Origin: Ignavibacteria bacterium
Lineage (GTDB): Bacteria > Bacteroidota > Ignavibacteria > Ignavibacteriales > Ignavibacteriaceae
NCBI GenBank assembly: GCA_029863735.1
Contig: JAOTUT010000019.1
Location: 1 to 12,561 of the forward strand
Direction: 5' to 3'
Length of the DNA: 12,561 nucleotides
Shown here piece after piece: positions 1-6,910 of this stretch (positions are counted from its first letter, which is position 1; every line of letters starts with the position of its first letter). Made by a program: the position numbers and the translations under genes. The notes beneath the pieces were generated by a model. It was given only the letters and a program-made list of their open reading frames with translations. It had not been told where the DNA came from and did not search any database.

Positions 1-1
1 C

Positions 2-1789
2 GGTGATCTTGATTTTGTTTTCTCCTGCCAATTCATGCAGGTGTACATCCCCGACGACAGGGGTGCTGTATCGCTCTTTCGCAACCAGGGAGACGGCACA
101 TTCGATCCTTACGAGATCTATCCCCTCGTGGGGGGAAGTACTGGCACCGCGAATCTCGCAACCGCCGACGTGACGGGCGACAGCTGGGAGGACATTGTGG
201 TTTGCTGGGTGGGGGATGGTGAGGTCGGATGGGCCGTGCTTCCGGCCGACGGTATTGGCAACTTCGGCGCGGCAACGCGGTACATTGCCGGCGAGTCTCC
301 CACCGCCGTCTGTCCGGTTGACATCGATGGCGACCTCGACATCGACGTGGTGATACCTGCGGAAGGATCGCGGGCAGTGTCGGTTCACCTCAATCCTGGC
401 GATGCAAACTTCTCAACCCATCCCGTCTATCCACTCAATGGCATAGATCGTGACATGGATGCAGGAGACATTGACAACGATGGTGACGAGGACATCGCAT
501 CTTGCGGCTTCTTTGGAGTCAGAGTGTTTCGAAACCTCGGGGACGGAACTTTTGCCCCTTACGAGGATTACCCATCCGGTCAGGTGGCACGCAAGGTCAA
601 ACTGCGCGACCTCAACGGCGACGGTCTGCTGGATCTCGTCTGGGCCGACGACTCGTTCTCACCGCCCTATGATTTCAAGACTCGCATGAATACCGGAGGC
701 GGCAACTTCGGTCCGCTCACCAACTGGCCGGTAGGCACCTGCGGTACCTGGGATCTCGGAGTCTTCGACATCGACAACGACGGTGATCTCGATGTGCTAC
801 TCGCGGAGCTTCTGGCTTGCTTCGGCTACATCGAGAAGCACATCTATGTGAACAAGAACAACGGCAACGGCACCTTTGCTCCGCCCTACACGGTCGAAGC
901 ACCGGCAGGCATGTTCGGTATCACCGCCGGCGACTTCGACGAGGACGGGAAGCTGGATCTCGCTGCCACCATGTCTCTCGGCATCAATCTGTGGTTCGGA
1001 AATGGGGACGGCACTTACGGTGTCCAGGTTTTGTTGAACGCGCCGGAGGGAACACACGACCTCACCGCTCTCGATCTCAATGCGGATGGCCACATCGATC
1101 TTGTTGGGCAGGGGGCCCACAGTTATCCGAGCAGTACGCCCGGTGCCCATCTCACCGTGATCTTGGGAAACGGGGACGGAACGTTCCAGACTAGGCAGAT
1201 CTACGCCGGAGATCCATCCGGCTCGACAGGCATGGACATCGGCGACGTGGATCAGGATGGCGACGCGGATGTCTTGCTCTCGAACTACTACTCCCACGAC
1301 GTCTCTGTTCATCTGAACCTTGGAGACGGCACGTTCGAGGAGCCGCATCGACGCTACGGCGCCGCGGGGAACCTGATTGACATCCGGGTCCGAGACTTCA
1401 CCGGCGATGGTGTGCTCGACTTCAGTGTCGGCACCTCATTTGATCTCAACTCGCTCGGGGTGCAGGTAATTCCGGGCATTGGAAGCACACCGACAGGCAT
1501 CCACGATCACTCAAATGAACTGGTAAAAGAATATAAGTTAGAGCAATGTTATCCTAATCCCTTTAATCCGAGTACAAAAATAAAATATTCAATTCCACAA
1601 TCATCAAGAGTAGTCATTAAAGTATTTGACATACTTGGCAAAGAAATACAAACATTAGTCAACGAAGAAAAACCAGCAAGTAGTTATGAGGTTGAATTTA
1701 ATGCAACCAATTTACCAAGCGGAGTGTATTTCTATCAACTAATATCGGGAAATTTTGTTGAAACTAAGAAAATGATATTACTTAAGTAA
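2..1789 (+). CDS. FG-GAP/VCBS repeat protein with T9SS C-terminal sorting domain (5' partial)
   Basis: This is a secreted or surface protein built from FG-GAP/VCBS repeats, which form beta-propellers with calcium-binding loops. Numbering from the internal ATG at 35, about nine Asp-rich loops of the form DxDxDGxxD are visible, for example DIDNDGDEDI, DLNGDGLLDL, DIDNDGDLDV, DFDEDGKLDL and DVDQDGDADV, interleaved with GDGTF turns. The frame is open upstream of that ATG and reads GDLDFVFS from position 2, which is the end of another repeat, so the true start lies outside the window and the ATG at 35 is internal. The last 85 residues (about 500-584) are a type A T9SS sorting domain with YPNPFNPSTKI, a FDILGKEI segment, LPSGVYFYQL and a terminal KKMILLK. 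The protein should cross the outer membrane by T9SS and be released or anchored. The repeat part is GC-rich (37 of 60 bases in 301-360) and the sorting domain AT-rich (20 of 60 in 1621-1680). Ligand and function are unknown. Confidence 0.93.
   Translation, partial: GDLDFVFSCQFMQVYIPDDRGAVSLFRNQGDGTFDPYEIYPLVGGSTGTANLATADVTGDSWEDIVVCWVGDGEVGWAVLPADGIGNFGAATRYIAGESPTAVCPVDIDGDLDIDVVIPAEGSRAVSVHLNPGDANFSTHPVYPLNGIDRDMDAGDIDNDGDEDIASCGFFGVRVFRNLGDGTFAPYEDYPSGQVARKVKLRDLNGDGLLDLVWADDSFSPPYDFKTRMNTGGGNFGPLTNWPVGTCGTWDLGVFDIDNDGDLDVLLAELLACFGYIEKHIYVNKNNGNGTFAPPYTVEAPAGMFGITAGDFDEDGKLDLAATMSLGINLWFGNGDGTYGVQVLLNAPEGTHDLTALDLNADGHIDLVGQGAHSYPSSTPGAHLTVILGNGDGTFQTRQIYAGDPSGSTGMDIGDVDQDGDADVLLSNYYSHDVSVHLNLGDGTFEEPHRRYGAAGNLIDIRVRDFTGDGVLDFSVGTSFDLNSLGVQVIPGIGSTPTGIHDHSNELVKEYKLEQCYPNPFNPSTKIKYSIPQSSRVVIKVFDILGKEIQTLVNEEKPASSYEVEFNATNLPSGVYFYQLISGNFVETKKMILLK
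1501..1531 (+). other. Abrupt base-composition junction inside the T9SS substrate gene
   Basis: Upstream of about 1500 the gene is GC-rich with G/C-ending codons. From about 1510 it becomes AT-rich like the rest of the window. The switch lies in the linker just before the T9SS sorting domain, whose YKLEQ start is at 1532, and the reading frame is uninterrupted. This suggests that a foreign repeat region was joined to a resident sorting domain. An assembly chimera is the main alternative. Confidence 0.7.
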
Positions 1790-1817
1790 CTCTAACAACT
1801 TAATTCATTTTCTCCAA

Positions 1818-1851
1818 CCCCTGCTTAATAACATAAGCGGGGGTTTTGTTT
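1818..1851 (+). terminator. Rho-independent terminator of the T9SS substrate gene
   Basis: A 10-bp stem pairs 1818-1827 (CCCCTGCTTA) with 1834-1843 (TAAGCGGGGG), with one U-G wobble and a 6-nt loop. The T-rich run TTTTGTTT follows directly. It begins 28 nt after the stop codon of the plus-strand gene. Read on the minus strand, no T run follows the stem, so it is mainly a plus-strand terminator, although the TerC gene converges on it. Confidence 0.85.
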
Positions 1852-1869
1852 ATCATATTAGTGGTTACG

Positions 1870-2619
1870 TCAATTCCCTTTTTCCTCTGCAAACCTGTTC
1901 CTCAATACAACTGGTTTCCTTTTACTTTTCATTTTCAGATTTAACATTTCAACAAAAACCGAAAACGCCATTGCAAAATATATGTAGCCCTTTGGAATGT
2001 GCTGTTGAAATCCTTCTGCTATGAGTGATACACCAATCAACAATAAAAATGAGAGTGCAAGCATTTTAACAGTCGGATGTTTTTCAACAAAATCGCTTAT
2101 GCCTTTTGATGATACCATCATTACAATCACGGCAATGACTACTGCAAGAACCATAATTATTAATTCTTTTGCCATACCAACTGCAGTAATAACCGAATCC
2201 AGTGAAAATACAATATCAAGCAGCAATATTTGAACAATTACATTTGAAAATGATTTTACCGCTCTGCCGGAACTGTGGCTGTCCTCTCCTTCAAGTTTAT
2301 CGTGAATTTCGAAAGTGCTTTTCCCGATTAAGAATAATCCGCCTGCAATAAGTATTATATCTCTTCCACTTATTTCCTGTCCAAGTACAGTAAACAATGG
2401 TATCGTTAATTTCATTATCCACACGATTGAAAACAGCAAAAGTATTCTGGATATCATTGCAAGTGCTAAGCCTATTAGTCTTGCTTTATTTTGCTGTTCC
2501 TTTGGAAGCTTGCCGGATAGGATTGAAATAAAAATAATATTATCTATGCCGAGCACAATTTCCAGAACTGTTAAAGTCAGTAGTGCTATCAGCGATTCAG
2601 GGTTTGTAATCCATTCCAA
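1870..2619 (-). CDS. TerC-family integral membrane protein (YgdQ/Alx-like)
   Basis: This 249-residue polytopic membrane protein belongs to the TerC family. It has about seven hydrophobic segments (roughly 8-32, 45-70, 86-100, 125-147, 150-170, 185-200 and 211-228). The two hallmark acidic membrane motifs are present: LEIVLGIDNIIF (E20, D26, N27) and LLLDIVFSLDSV (D135, D141). The HIPKGYIYFAMAFSVFVE segment near the C-terminus is typical of the YgdQ/YoaE-type branch, and the length matches that branch. Studied TerC relatives such as Alx and the Bacillus MeeF/MeeY proteins export manganese or help metalate exported enzymes, so inner-membrane cation export is the likely role, though the substrate here is not known. 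The gene begins 30 nt after the stop of the upstream ABC ATPase gene on the same strand, so it is probably the last gene of that operon. A functional link to peptide uptake is not evident. Confidence 0.88.
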   Translation of the reverse strand: MEWITNPESLIALLTLTVLEIVLGIDNIIFISILSGKLPKEQQNKARLIGLALAMISRILLLFSIVWIMKLTIPLFTVLGQEISGRDIILIAGGLFLIGKSTFEIHDKLEGEDSHSSGRAVKSFSNVIVQILLLDIVFSLDSVITAVGMAKELIIMVLAVVIAVIVMMVSSKGISDFVEKHPTVKMLALSFLLLIGVSLIAEGFQQHIPKGYIYFAMAFSVFVEMLNLKMKSKRKPVVLRNRFAEEKGN

Positions 2620-2649
2620 TTTGTCATCTCAGATTTTTTATAAAAAAGT

Positions 2650-3429
2650 TTATTGGTTTGAAGAGGCTTGTATTTCATCATAAGTAAGATCCAGTGCTTC
2701 GGCAGAAAGAAGAAATCTTGTGTAACTTTTTTTGGGATTGCTGAAGACTTCGCTTGTTTCCCCGCTTTCCACAATCTCACCATCCTTTAAAATTATCACC
2801 CTGTTGGTAAGATTTCTCAGAATTTTTAGGTCGTGACTAATGCATATCATCGTAAGGTGAAATTCTTCGTTGAGTTTTCGGAAAAGCTTTACAAGATTTA
2901 ATTGCGATTCAACATCCTGTGCTGAAAATGGTTCATCGAGAATTAGTAAAACAGGATTAGTAGCAAGTAATCTTGCAAGCGCTGCTCTTTGCTGTTCGCC
3001 ACCACTTAACTGATATCCTCTTCGGTCATAAAGTTCTTTTGGGAATCCAACAGAGCTTAAAATATTTTCTCTTCCCTTTGCAATATATTTTTTATCAATT
3101 CTGTTGATGACTAACACTTCGTCTACCACACTTGAAATTTTTCTATATGGATTTAGGACTTCTCCATGGTTCTGGAAAAGAATTTGAATTGGACTGCTTT
3201 TTTTATTATTAGATTTAGAATTTAAAGTTATCTTGCCGCTGTCAGGTTTAATCAATCCTGCAATTACTTTTGCAAGCGTTGATTTGCCTCCACCGGATTC
3301 ACCGCAAACTCCCAAAATCTCACTACTCTCAACTTCAAATGAAACTTTCTTTAAAATATCGAACTGCTTTTTGCTTTCTTCGTTAACCACAACCGAGTAT
3401 GAAATATTTTCAACTTTAAGCAGAGGCAT
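2650..3429 (-). CDS. Peptide-type ABC transporter ATP-binding protein (OppF/DppF-like)
   Basis: This 259-residue ABC ATPase should sit on the cytoplasmic face of the peptide-type importer encoded across the divergent region. All nucleotide-binding motifs are intact: Walker A GESGGGKST (43-51), Q-loop Q86 in ILFQN, signature LSGGE (141-145) followed by QQRAALARLLA, Walker B LLILDE (161-166) and switch histidine H199 in ISHD. The end has a short version of the OppF/DppF tail (NPKKSYTRFLLSA), but the protein is much shorter than the usual 300-330 residues because most of the oligopeptide-specific C-terminal region is missing. Its ATG lies inside the end of the other ATPase gene (14-nt overlap), with a weak GAG-type ribosome site upstream, so the two are probably translationally coupled and form a heterodimer. 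The substrate could be a peptide, nickel or another solute of this transporter class. Confidence 0.9.
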   Translation of the reverse strand: MPLLKVENISYSVVVNEESKKQFDILKKVSFEVESSEILGVCGESGGGKSTLAKVIAGLIKPDSGKITLNSKSNNKKSSPIQILFQNHGEVLNPYRKISSVVDEVLVINRIDKKYIAKGRENILSSVGFPKELYDRRGYQLSGGEQQRAALARLLATNPVLLILDEPFSAQDVESQLNLVKLFRKLNEEFHLTMICISHDLKILRNLTNRVIILKDGEIVESGETSEVFSNPKKSYTRFLLSAEALDLTYDEIQASSNQ

Positions 3430-4177
3430 TGCTTATCTCTTTAAATGAATGGATAAAGTTTTTCATTTTATCATCAGTTGAATTTAAGAACTCATCGGGG
3501 TTATAAAAACGAGTGAGATTTCCTTCAGACAAATACGCAATATGGTCAGATGACTTAAGCGCAAAGTTAATATCCTGTGTAGCGATCAGAACTGATTTAT
3601 CATTGTCTCTAGTAAAATTTTTTATTTTTAAGAGGATAAGATTCATTACTGCATAATCAACTCCTGAAGTCGGCTCATCCAGAATCAGGATGTCCGGATT
3701 TGCTAGCAAAGCAAGAACAATTAAAAGCCTTTGAGCCATACCGCCGCTCAACTCATATGAATGGAGACCGGATAATTTTTTATATGTGGGCAGTAAAAAG
3801 AAAAGCAGCAGTTCTTCGATTTTAAGCGGACTTATGTTTGAAAGATCAAAGTAGTACTTAATCTTTTTCAGAGGATCAAAACTATTAGCAGCATCTTGAA
3901 AAACATAACTAATATTATGCTTTCTTATCTCCCTTAATTCGTCTTCTGAACAATTTAGTAAATCAGTTTCATTAAAAAAAACTTCTCCTTTTACTTCATA
4001 TTCTATTTTTGGAAGAAGTGCTGTGAGTGATTTTATAAGAGTTGATTTGCCCGAGCCGTTCTTCCCAAGAATTGTATAGACTTTACCTTTCTCGATTTCA
4101 AAATTGATGTCATTAAGAATTGTTCGTCTTTTTTCCTCATCAAGAATTGAAACTGAATTTATGTCTACACTAAGCAT
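3416..4177 (-). CDS. Peptide-type ABC transporter ATP-binding protein (OppD/DppD-like) with altered H-loop
   Basis: This is the partner ABC ATPase, 253 residues from the ATG at 4177. Walker A is GKNGSGKST (38-46), the Q-loop glutamine is Q94 in YVFQD, the signature is LSGGM (143-147) and Walker B is ILILDE (163-168) followed by PTSGVD. The switch histidine is replaced by glutamine: the motif reads LIATQD (Q201, codon CAG) instead of the usual THD or SHD. The oligopeptide-type C-terminal extension is also absent, so it is well below the 320-335 residues of OppD/DppD. An in-frame start at 4306 would add 43 residues with no ABC homology and overlap the divergent lipoprotein gene, so the ATG at 4177 is chosen: the ABC fold begins at once with MLSVDINSV. 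It is the first gene of the minus-strand unit. The Gln substitution suggests that one of the two ATP sites is catalytically weaker. Confidence 0.88.
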   Translation of the reverse strand: MLSVDINSVSILDEEKRRTILNDINFEIEKGKVYTILGKNGSGKSTLIKSLTALLPKIEYEVKGEVFFNETDLLNCSEDELREIRKHNISYVFQDAANSFDPLKKIKYYFDLSNISPLKIEELLLFFLLPTYKKLSGLHSYELSGGMAQRLLIVLALLANPDILILDEPTSGVDYAVMNLILLKIKNFTRDNDKSVLIATQDINFALKSSDHIAYLSEGNLTRFYNPDEFLNSTDDKMKNFIHSFKEISNASA

Positions 4178-4219
4178 CAGTAAAAATGTTGTTTTTCTTT
4201 TACTCAACAAAATAATAAA

Positions 4220-4248
4220 TTGACATGAGAAATTACTATTTGTAATAC
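4220..4248 (+). promoter_or_regulatory. Candidate housekeeping-type promoter for the importer/kinase operon
   Basis: A perfect TTGACA at 4220-4225 is followed after 17 bp by TAATAC at 4243-4248, which matches the -10 consensus at only three of six positions. The start codon is at 4261, so the leader would be only a few nucleotides long or absent. FCB bacteria often use a different -33/-7 consensus, so this assignment is tentative. No sigma-54 GG-N10-GC element is seen in the 83-bp divergent region, and no convincing minus-strand promoter could be picked. Confidence 0.3.
4232..4246. repeat. Short inverted repeat (ATTAC-N5-GTAAT) in the divergent intergenic region
   Basis: Perfect 5-bp arms at 4232-4236 and 4242-4246 are separated by 5 bp and overlap the candidate -10 element. 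The position would suit an operator controlling one or both divergent units. Five-base arms are short and can arise by chance in AT-rich DNA. Confidence 0.25.
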
Positions 4249-4260
4249 ACATTCTTCTTA

Positions 4261-5919
4261 ATGAATAAAAAAAATATAAATCTTCTGCTTCTTTTCTTTC
4301 TTTCATTACTTATAATTGCATGCGATTCAAAACAATCTACAACTAATAATCGTATTGTCATCGGAATTTCTGCAGATGTTCAGACATTTAGTTCGCTGTT
4401 TGCATTCAGCTATGAAGAAAGCGCTATTGCGGATTTGCTTTATCCCGGTTTGCTGGATTTTAGATGGAATTCTGAAAGAGGTGAACTAGATCCATATCCC
4501 ATGATTGTCCAAAGTTGGCGATGGTCGGAAGATTCTTCCTACATTAAGTTTTACTTGCGCGATGATATTTTTTGGTCGGATGGAATAAAACTTACTTCTG
4601 AGGATGTTGTTTTTTCTTACGATGTTTTTTCTGATCCGGATGTTCAAAGTCGTTTGCTCGGAACCTTCAATCAACTTTATTCCGATTCTGATGGACATAT
4701 TGATATTGAGAAAGCTTTTAAAGTAATTTCTCCGAACGAATTTGAAATACATTTCGTAGAAAATTCGGTTGCTGATTTAGTGAAGCTTTCTATTCCAATA
4801 ATACCTGAACATATATATTCTGAAATAAGCAGAGATCAGATTGCTAATAGCGAAATTAATTTTAATCCGGTTTCAAGTGGTCCTTTCAAATTGAAAAAAT
4901 GGAACAGGAATCAAACAATAACTTTAGAAGCAGACAGTAATTCATTTCTTTTCACTTCAGGTCAAGCTGCTGAACTTATCTTTAAAGTTGTACCTGACTA
5001 TACATCAAGAATTTTACAGCTAAGAAAAGGTGACATTGATTTTGTTGAATTGGTGAAAGTCGAAGATATCGAGGATCTTAAAGCTGAAGATAAATTGTCA
5101 GTGATTAGTATTGTTGGAAGAGAATATGATTATATCGGCTGGAATAATATTGACCCGGAATCATTTTCTCAGGGGAAAATAATTCCAAATAAATTTTTTG
5201 GGAGTAATAATGTTCGCAAAGCATTAACAATGTCAATTGACAGGAAAGCAATACATAATGAATATTTATTGGGTCAGGGAGAGCTGGCAGTATCTCCGGT
5301 TTCCAGGATTTTTAAATTGGCTTTTAATATGGAAGTGAAACCGTACGAATATGATCCGGAGGAAGCCAAAAAACTTTTAGCACAGGATGGTTGGAAGGAT
5401 GAAGATCGAAACGGAATTCTTGAAAAAGGTAATGAGGAATTTAAATTCAAAATGTATTACCCTGTTGGAAATCCGCTGCGAGAGTATGCTTCAGTAGTTA
5501 TTAAAAATAATTTAAAGTCAGTTGGAATTGAAGTTAGCATTGAAAAAATGGAACTAGGAACATTCATTGATAATCTTTACGACAGAAAACTTAATTCGTG
5601 GATGGCTGCCTGGGGAGTCCCGATACCATTAGAATTAAAGCCTTTCTGGTATTCTGATCCAAACATCGGTATGCTCAATTTTGCCTGCTATGGCAATTCG
5701 GAAGTAGATAAAATTCTTAATCAACTTAATAAACGAATCAACAATGAAAGAAAAAATGAATTAGTAAAGCAGTTTCAGGTAATTATTCATCAAGATGAAC
5801 CAGTGAGTTTTCTTTACTGGACTCCAAATATTATAGCTTATAACAAGCGAATAAAAAATTTGAATATAACTCCGTATGGAGTTTTAGTCCATTGTTGGGA
5901 GTGGACTCTTAATGAATAG
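4261..5919 (+). CDS. Peptide-type ABC transporter solute-binding lipoprotein (SBP family 5)
   Basis: This 552-residue extracytoplasmic substrate-binding protein of the DppA/OppA family would capture peptides or a related ligand and deliver it to the two permeases encoded just downstream. It has a lipoprotein signal: a basic MNKKN start, a hydrophobic stretch and a lipobox ending IIAC, with the lipidated Cys at residue 21. Family 5 features include YLRDDIFWSDGIKLTSEDVV (98-117), FNPVSSGPFKLKKW near residue 200, RKALTMSIDRKAI near residue 320, and an EYDPEEAKKLLAQDGW segment. The length is normal for the family. The ATG at 4261 has no Shine-Dalgarno upstream, which is common in this lineage, and the signal peptide starts directly at it, supporting the start. 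Its stop overlaps the next start by 8 nt. The ligand cannot be read from sequence; nickel- and sugar-binding members exist in the same family. Confidence 0.93.
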   Translation: MNKKNINLLLLFFLSLLIIACDSKQSTTNNRIVIGISADVQTFSSLFAFSYEESAIADLLYPGLLDFRWNSERGELDPYPMIVQSWRWSEDSSYIKFYLRDDIFWSDGIKLTSEDVVFSYDVFSDPDVQSRLLGTFNQLYSDSDGHIDIEKAFKVISPNEFEIHFVENSVADLVKLSIPIIPEHIYSEISRDQIANSEINFNPVSSGPFKLKKWNRNQTITLEADSNSFLFTSGQAAELIFKVVPDYTSRILQLRKGDIDFVELVKVEDIEDLKAEDKLSVISIVGREYDYIGWNNIDPESFSQGKIIPNKFFGSNNVRKALTMSIDRKAIHNEYLLGQGELAVSPVSRIFKLAFNMEVKPYEYDPEEAKKLLAQDGWKDEDRNGILEKGNEEFKFKMYYPVGNPLREYASVVIKNNLKSVGIEVSIEKMELGTFIDNLYDRKLNSWMAAWGVPIPLELKPFWYSDPNIGMLNFACYGNSEVDKILNQLNKRINNERKNELVKQFQVIIHQDEPVSFLYWTPNIIAYNKRIKNLNITPYGVLVHCWEWTLNE

Positions 5920-6910
5920 AGTTTTGAGATCACAATTTGTAAAAACTATTTTTATCAGATTATTATCTTCTTTATTAACTCTTTTTCTTCTTGTTAGCTT
6001 TTTATTTTTTATTATAAGATTATCTCCCGGTGATCCAACTGATAAATACGTTTCCGCTAAGCTTGGCAGTGAACTTTCTGAAAGAATAGCTGAAAAGTTT
6101 TCACTTAACCAACCAGTTGCTGATCAATACTTTGCATTTGTTTCTAATATCTTTAAAGGAGATTTAGGAGTATCTTATAATTACCGGCTTTCGGTATTTG
6201 AGGTTATCTGGGAATATTTTTCTTTCACACTGATATTTGCAAGCATTAGTTTCATCATTCAGATTAGTCTGAGCATCTTGCTTGCAATTCGTGTTGTAAG
6301 AAAGCAGAATAAAAGGATAGAGCAAATTAGTACTAACTTATCTCTTTTTGTTTATTCAATTCCTGCATTTGTTCTCGGCGTAACTTTGATTTATATCTTT
6401 TCTGTTCATTTGAATTTACTTCCAATTTCAGGTTTAAAATCGCTTGATCACGATGAACTATCATTCTTCCCCAGGATATTTGATCAACTGTATCATTTGA
6501 TTCTGCCTTTGATAACTCTTTCTGTTGGAGGTGTTGCACTGTTTTATAAATATATAAAAGAAAGTATGGACGAAATAAAAAATCATACTTTTGTTGCTAA
6601 CCTGAGAGCAACCGGACTGGATGAAAATTTAATCCTGAGAAAGCACATTCTTCCAAATGCCATTAGACCATTAATCTCCGTTGCAGGCGTTGAGCTTGGA
6701 ATAATTCTGGGTGGAACATTAATAACAGAAGTGATTTTCAGCCTACCTGGAATGGGTCGGTTAGCAATTGATTCTATCTTATCCAGAGATTATCCATTAG
6801 TGATTGGCTGCGTTTTTACTGCTGGCACAGTAATGATTTTTGCTAACTTTCTTGCTGATTTGGCAAAGTTGAAAATTGATAAAAGAATGATTAAAGGAAT
6901 TTTGAATTGA
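5912..6910 (+). CDS. Peptide-type ABC transporter permease (DppB/OppB-like)
   Basis: This 332-residue inner-membrane permease has the normal length and layout of the DppB family. It has a first membrane segment at about 15-36, then RLSPGDPTDKY with the conserved PGDP, a periplasmic region containing GDLGVSY (83-89), and five further membrane segments. The cytoplasmic coupling loop that docks on the ATPase reads LRATGLDENLILRKHILPNA (231-250). The segment GGTLITEVIFSLPGMGRL (267-284) is also characteristic of the family. The start codon lies inside the end of the binding-protein gene, and a GGGAG about 10 nt upstream may help initiation. The stop overlaps the TTG start of the next permease gene. 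It should form a heterodimeric channel with that protein. Confidence 0.93.
   Translation: MNRVLRSQFVKTIFIRLLSSLLTLFLLVSFLFFIIRLSPGDPTDKYVSAKLGSELSERIAEKFSLNQPVADQYFAFVSNIFKGDLGVSYNYRLSVFEVIWEYFSFTLIFASISFIIQISLSILLAIRVVRKQNKRIEQISTNLSLFVYSIPAFVLGVTLIYIFSVHLNLLPISGLKSLDHDELSFFPRIFDQLYHLILPLITLSVGGVALFYKYIKESMDEIKNHTFVANLRATGLDENLILRKHILPNAIRPLISVAGVELGIILGGTLITEVIFSLPGMGRLAIDSILSRDYPLVIGCVFTAGTVMIFANFLADLAKLKIDKRMIKGILN
6893..6898 (+). promoter_or_regulatory. Ribosome binding site supporting a TTG start at 6907
   Basis: AAAGGA lies 8 nt upstream of TTG at 6907. It is one of the few clear Shine-Dalgarno sequences in the window. The next in-frame ATG is about 70 codons downstream and would remove the N-terminal membrane segments, so this site decides the start. 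Confidence 0.6.

Noticed and set aside
35..37. ATG at 35 as the start of the FG-GAP protein
   Set aside because: The same frame is open to position 2 and encodes GDLDFVFS, the end of another FG-GAP loop, so the gene begins upstream of the window.
585..600. TGGCACGCAAGG, resembling a sigma-54 promoter element
   Set aside because: It lies in the middle of the FG-GAP coding region, lacks the proper -12 TTGC spacing, and is not upstream of any gene.
33..1348. Several open frames on both strands inside the FG-GAP gene
   Set aside because: They are Arg/Ser/Pro-rich or low-information frames produced by high GC in the overlapping gene and show no domain motif.
2634..2647. 14-bp palindrome TTTTTTATAAAAAA between the TerC and ATPase genes
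   Set aside because: It consists only of A and T with no stable stem, so it is not a credible terminator and is expected by chance in AT-rich DNA.
2021..2783. Open frames opposite or overlapping the TerC gene and the ATPase end
   Set aside because: They are shadows of strong family matches on the minus strand and have no motifs of their own.
4178..4306. A 43-residue N-terminal extension of the first ATPase from an ATG at 4306
   Set aside because: It would overlap the start of the divergent lipoprotein gene and has no ABC-domain similarity; the ABC fold begins right at the ATG at 4177.
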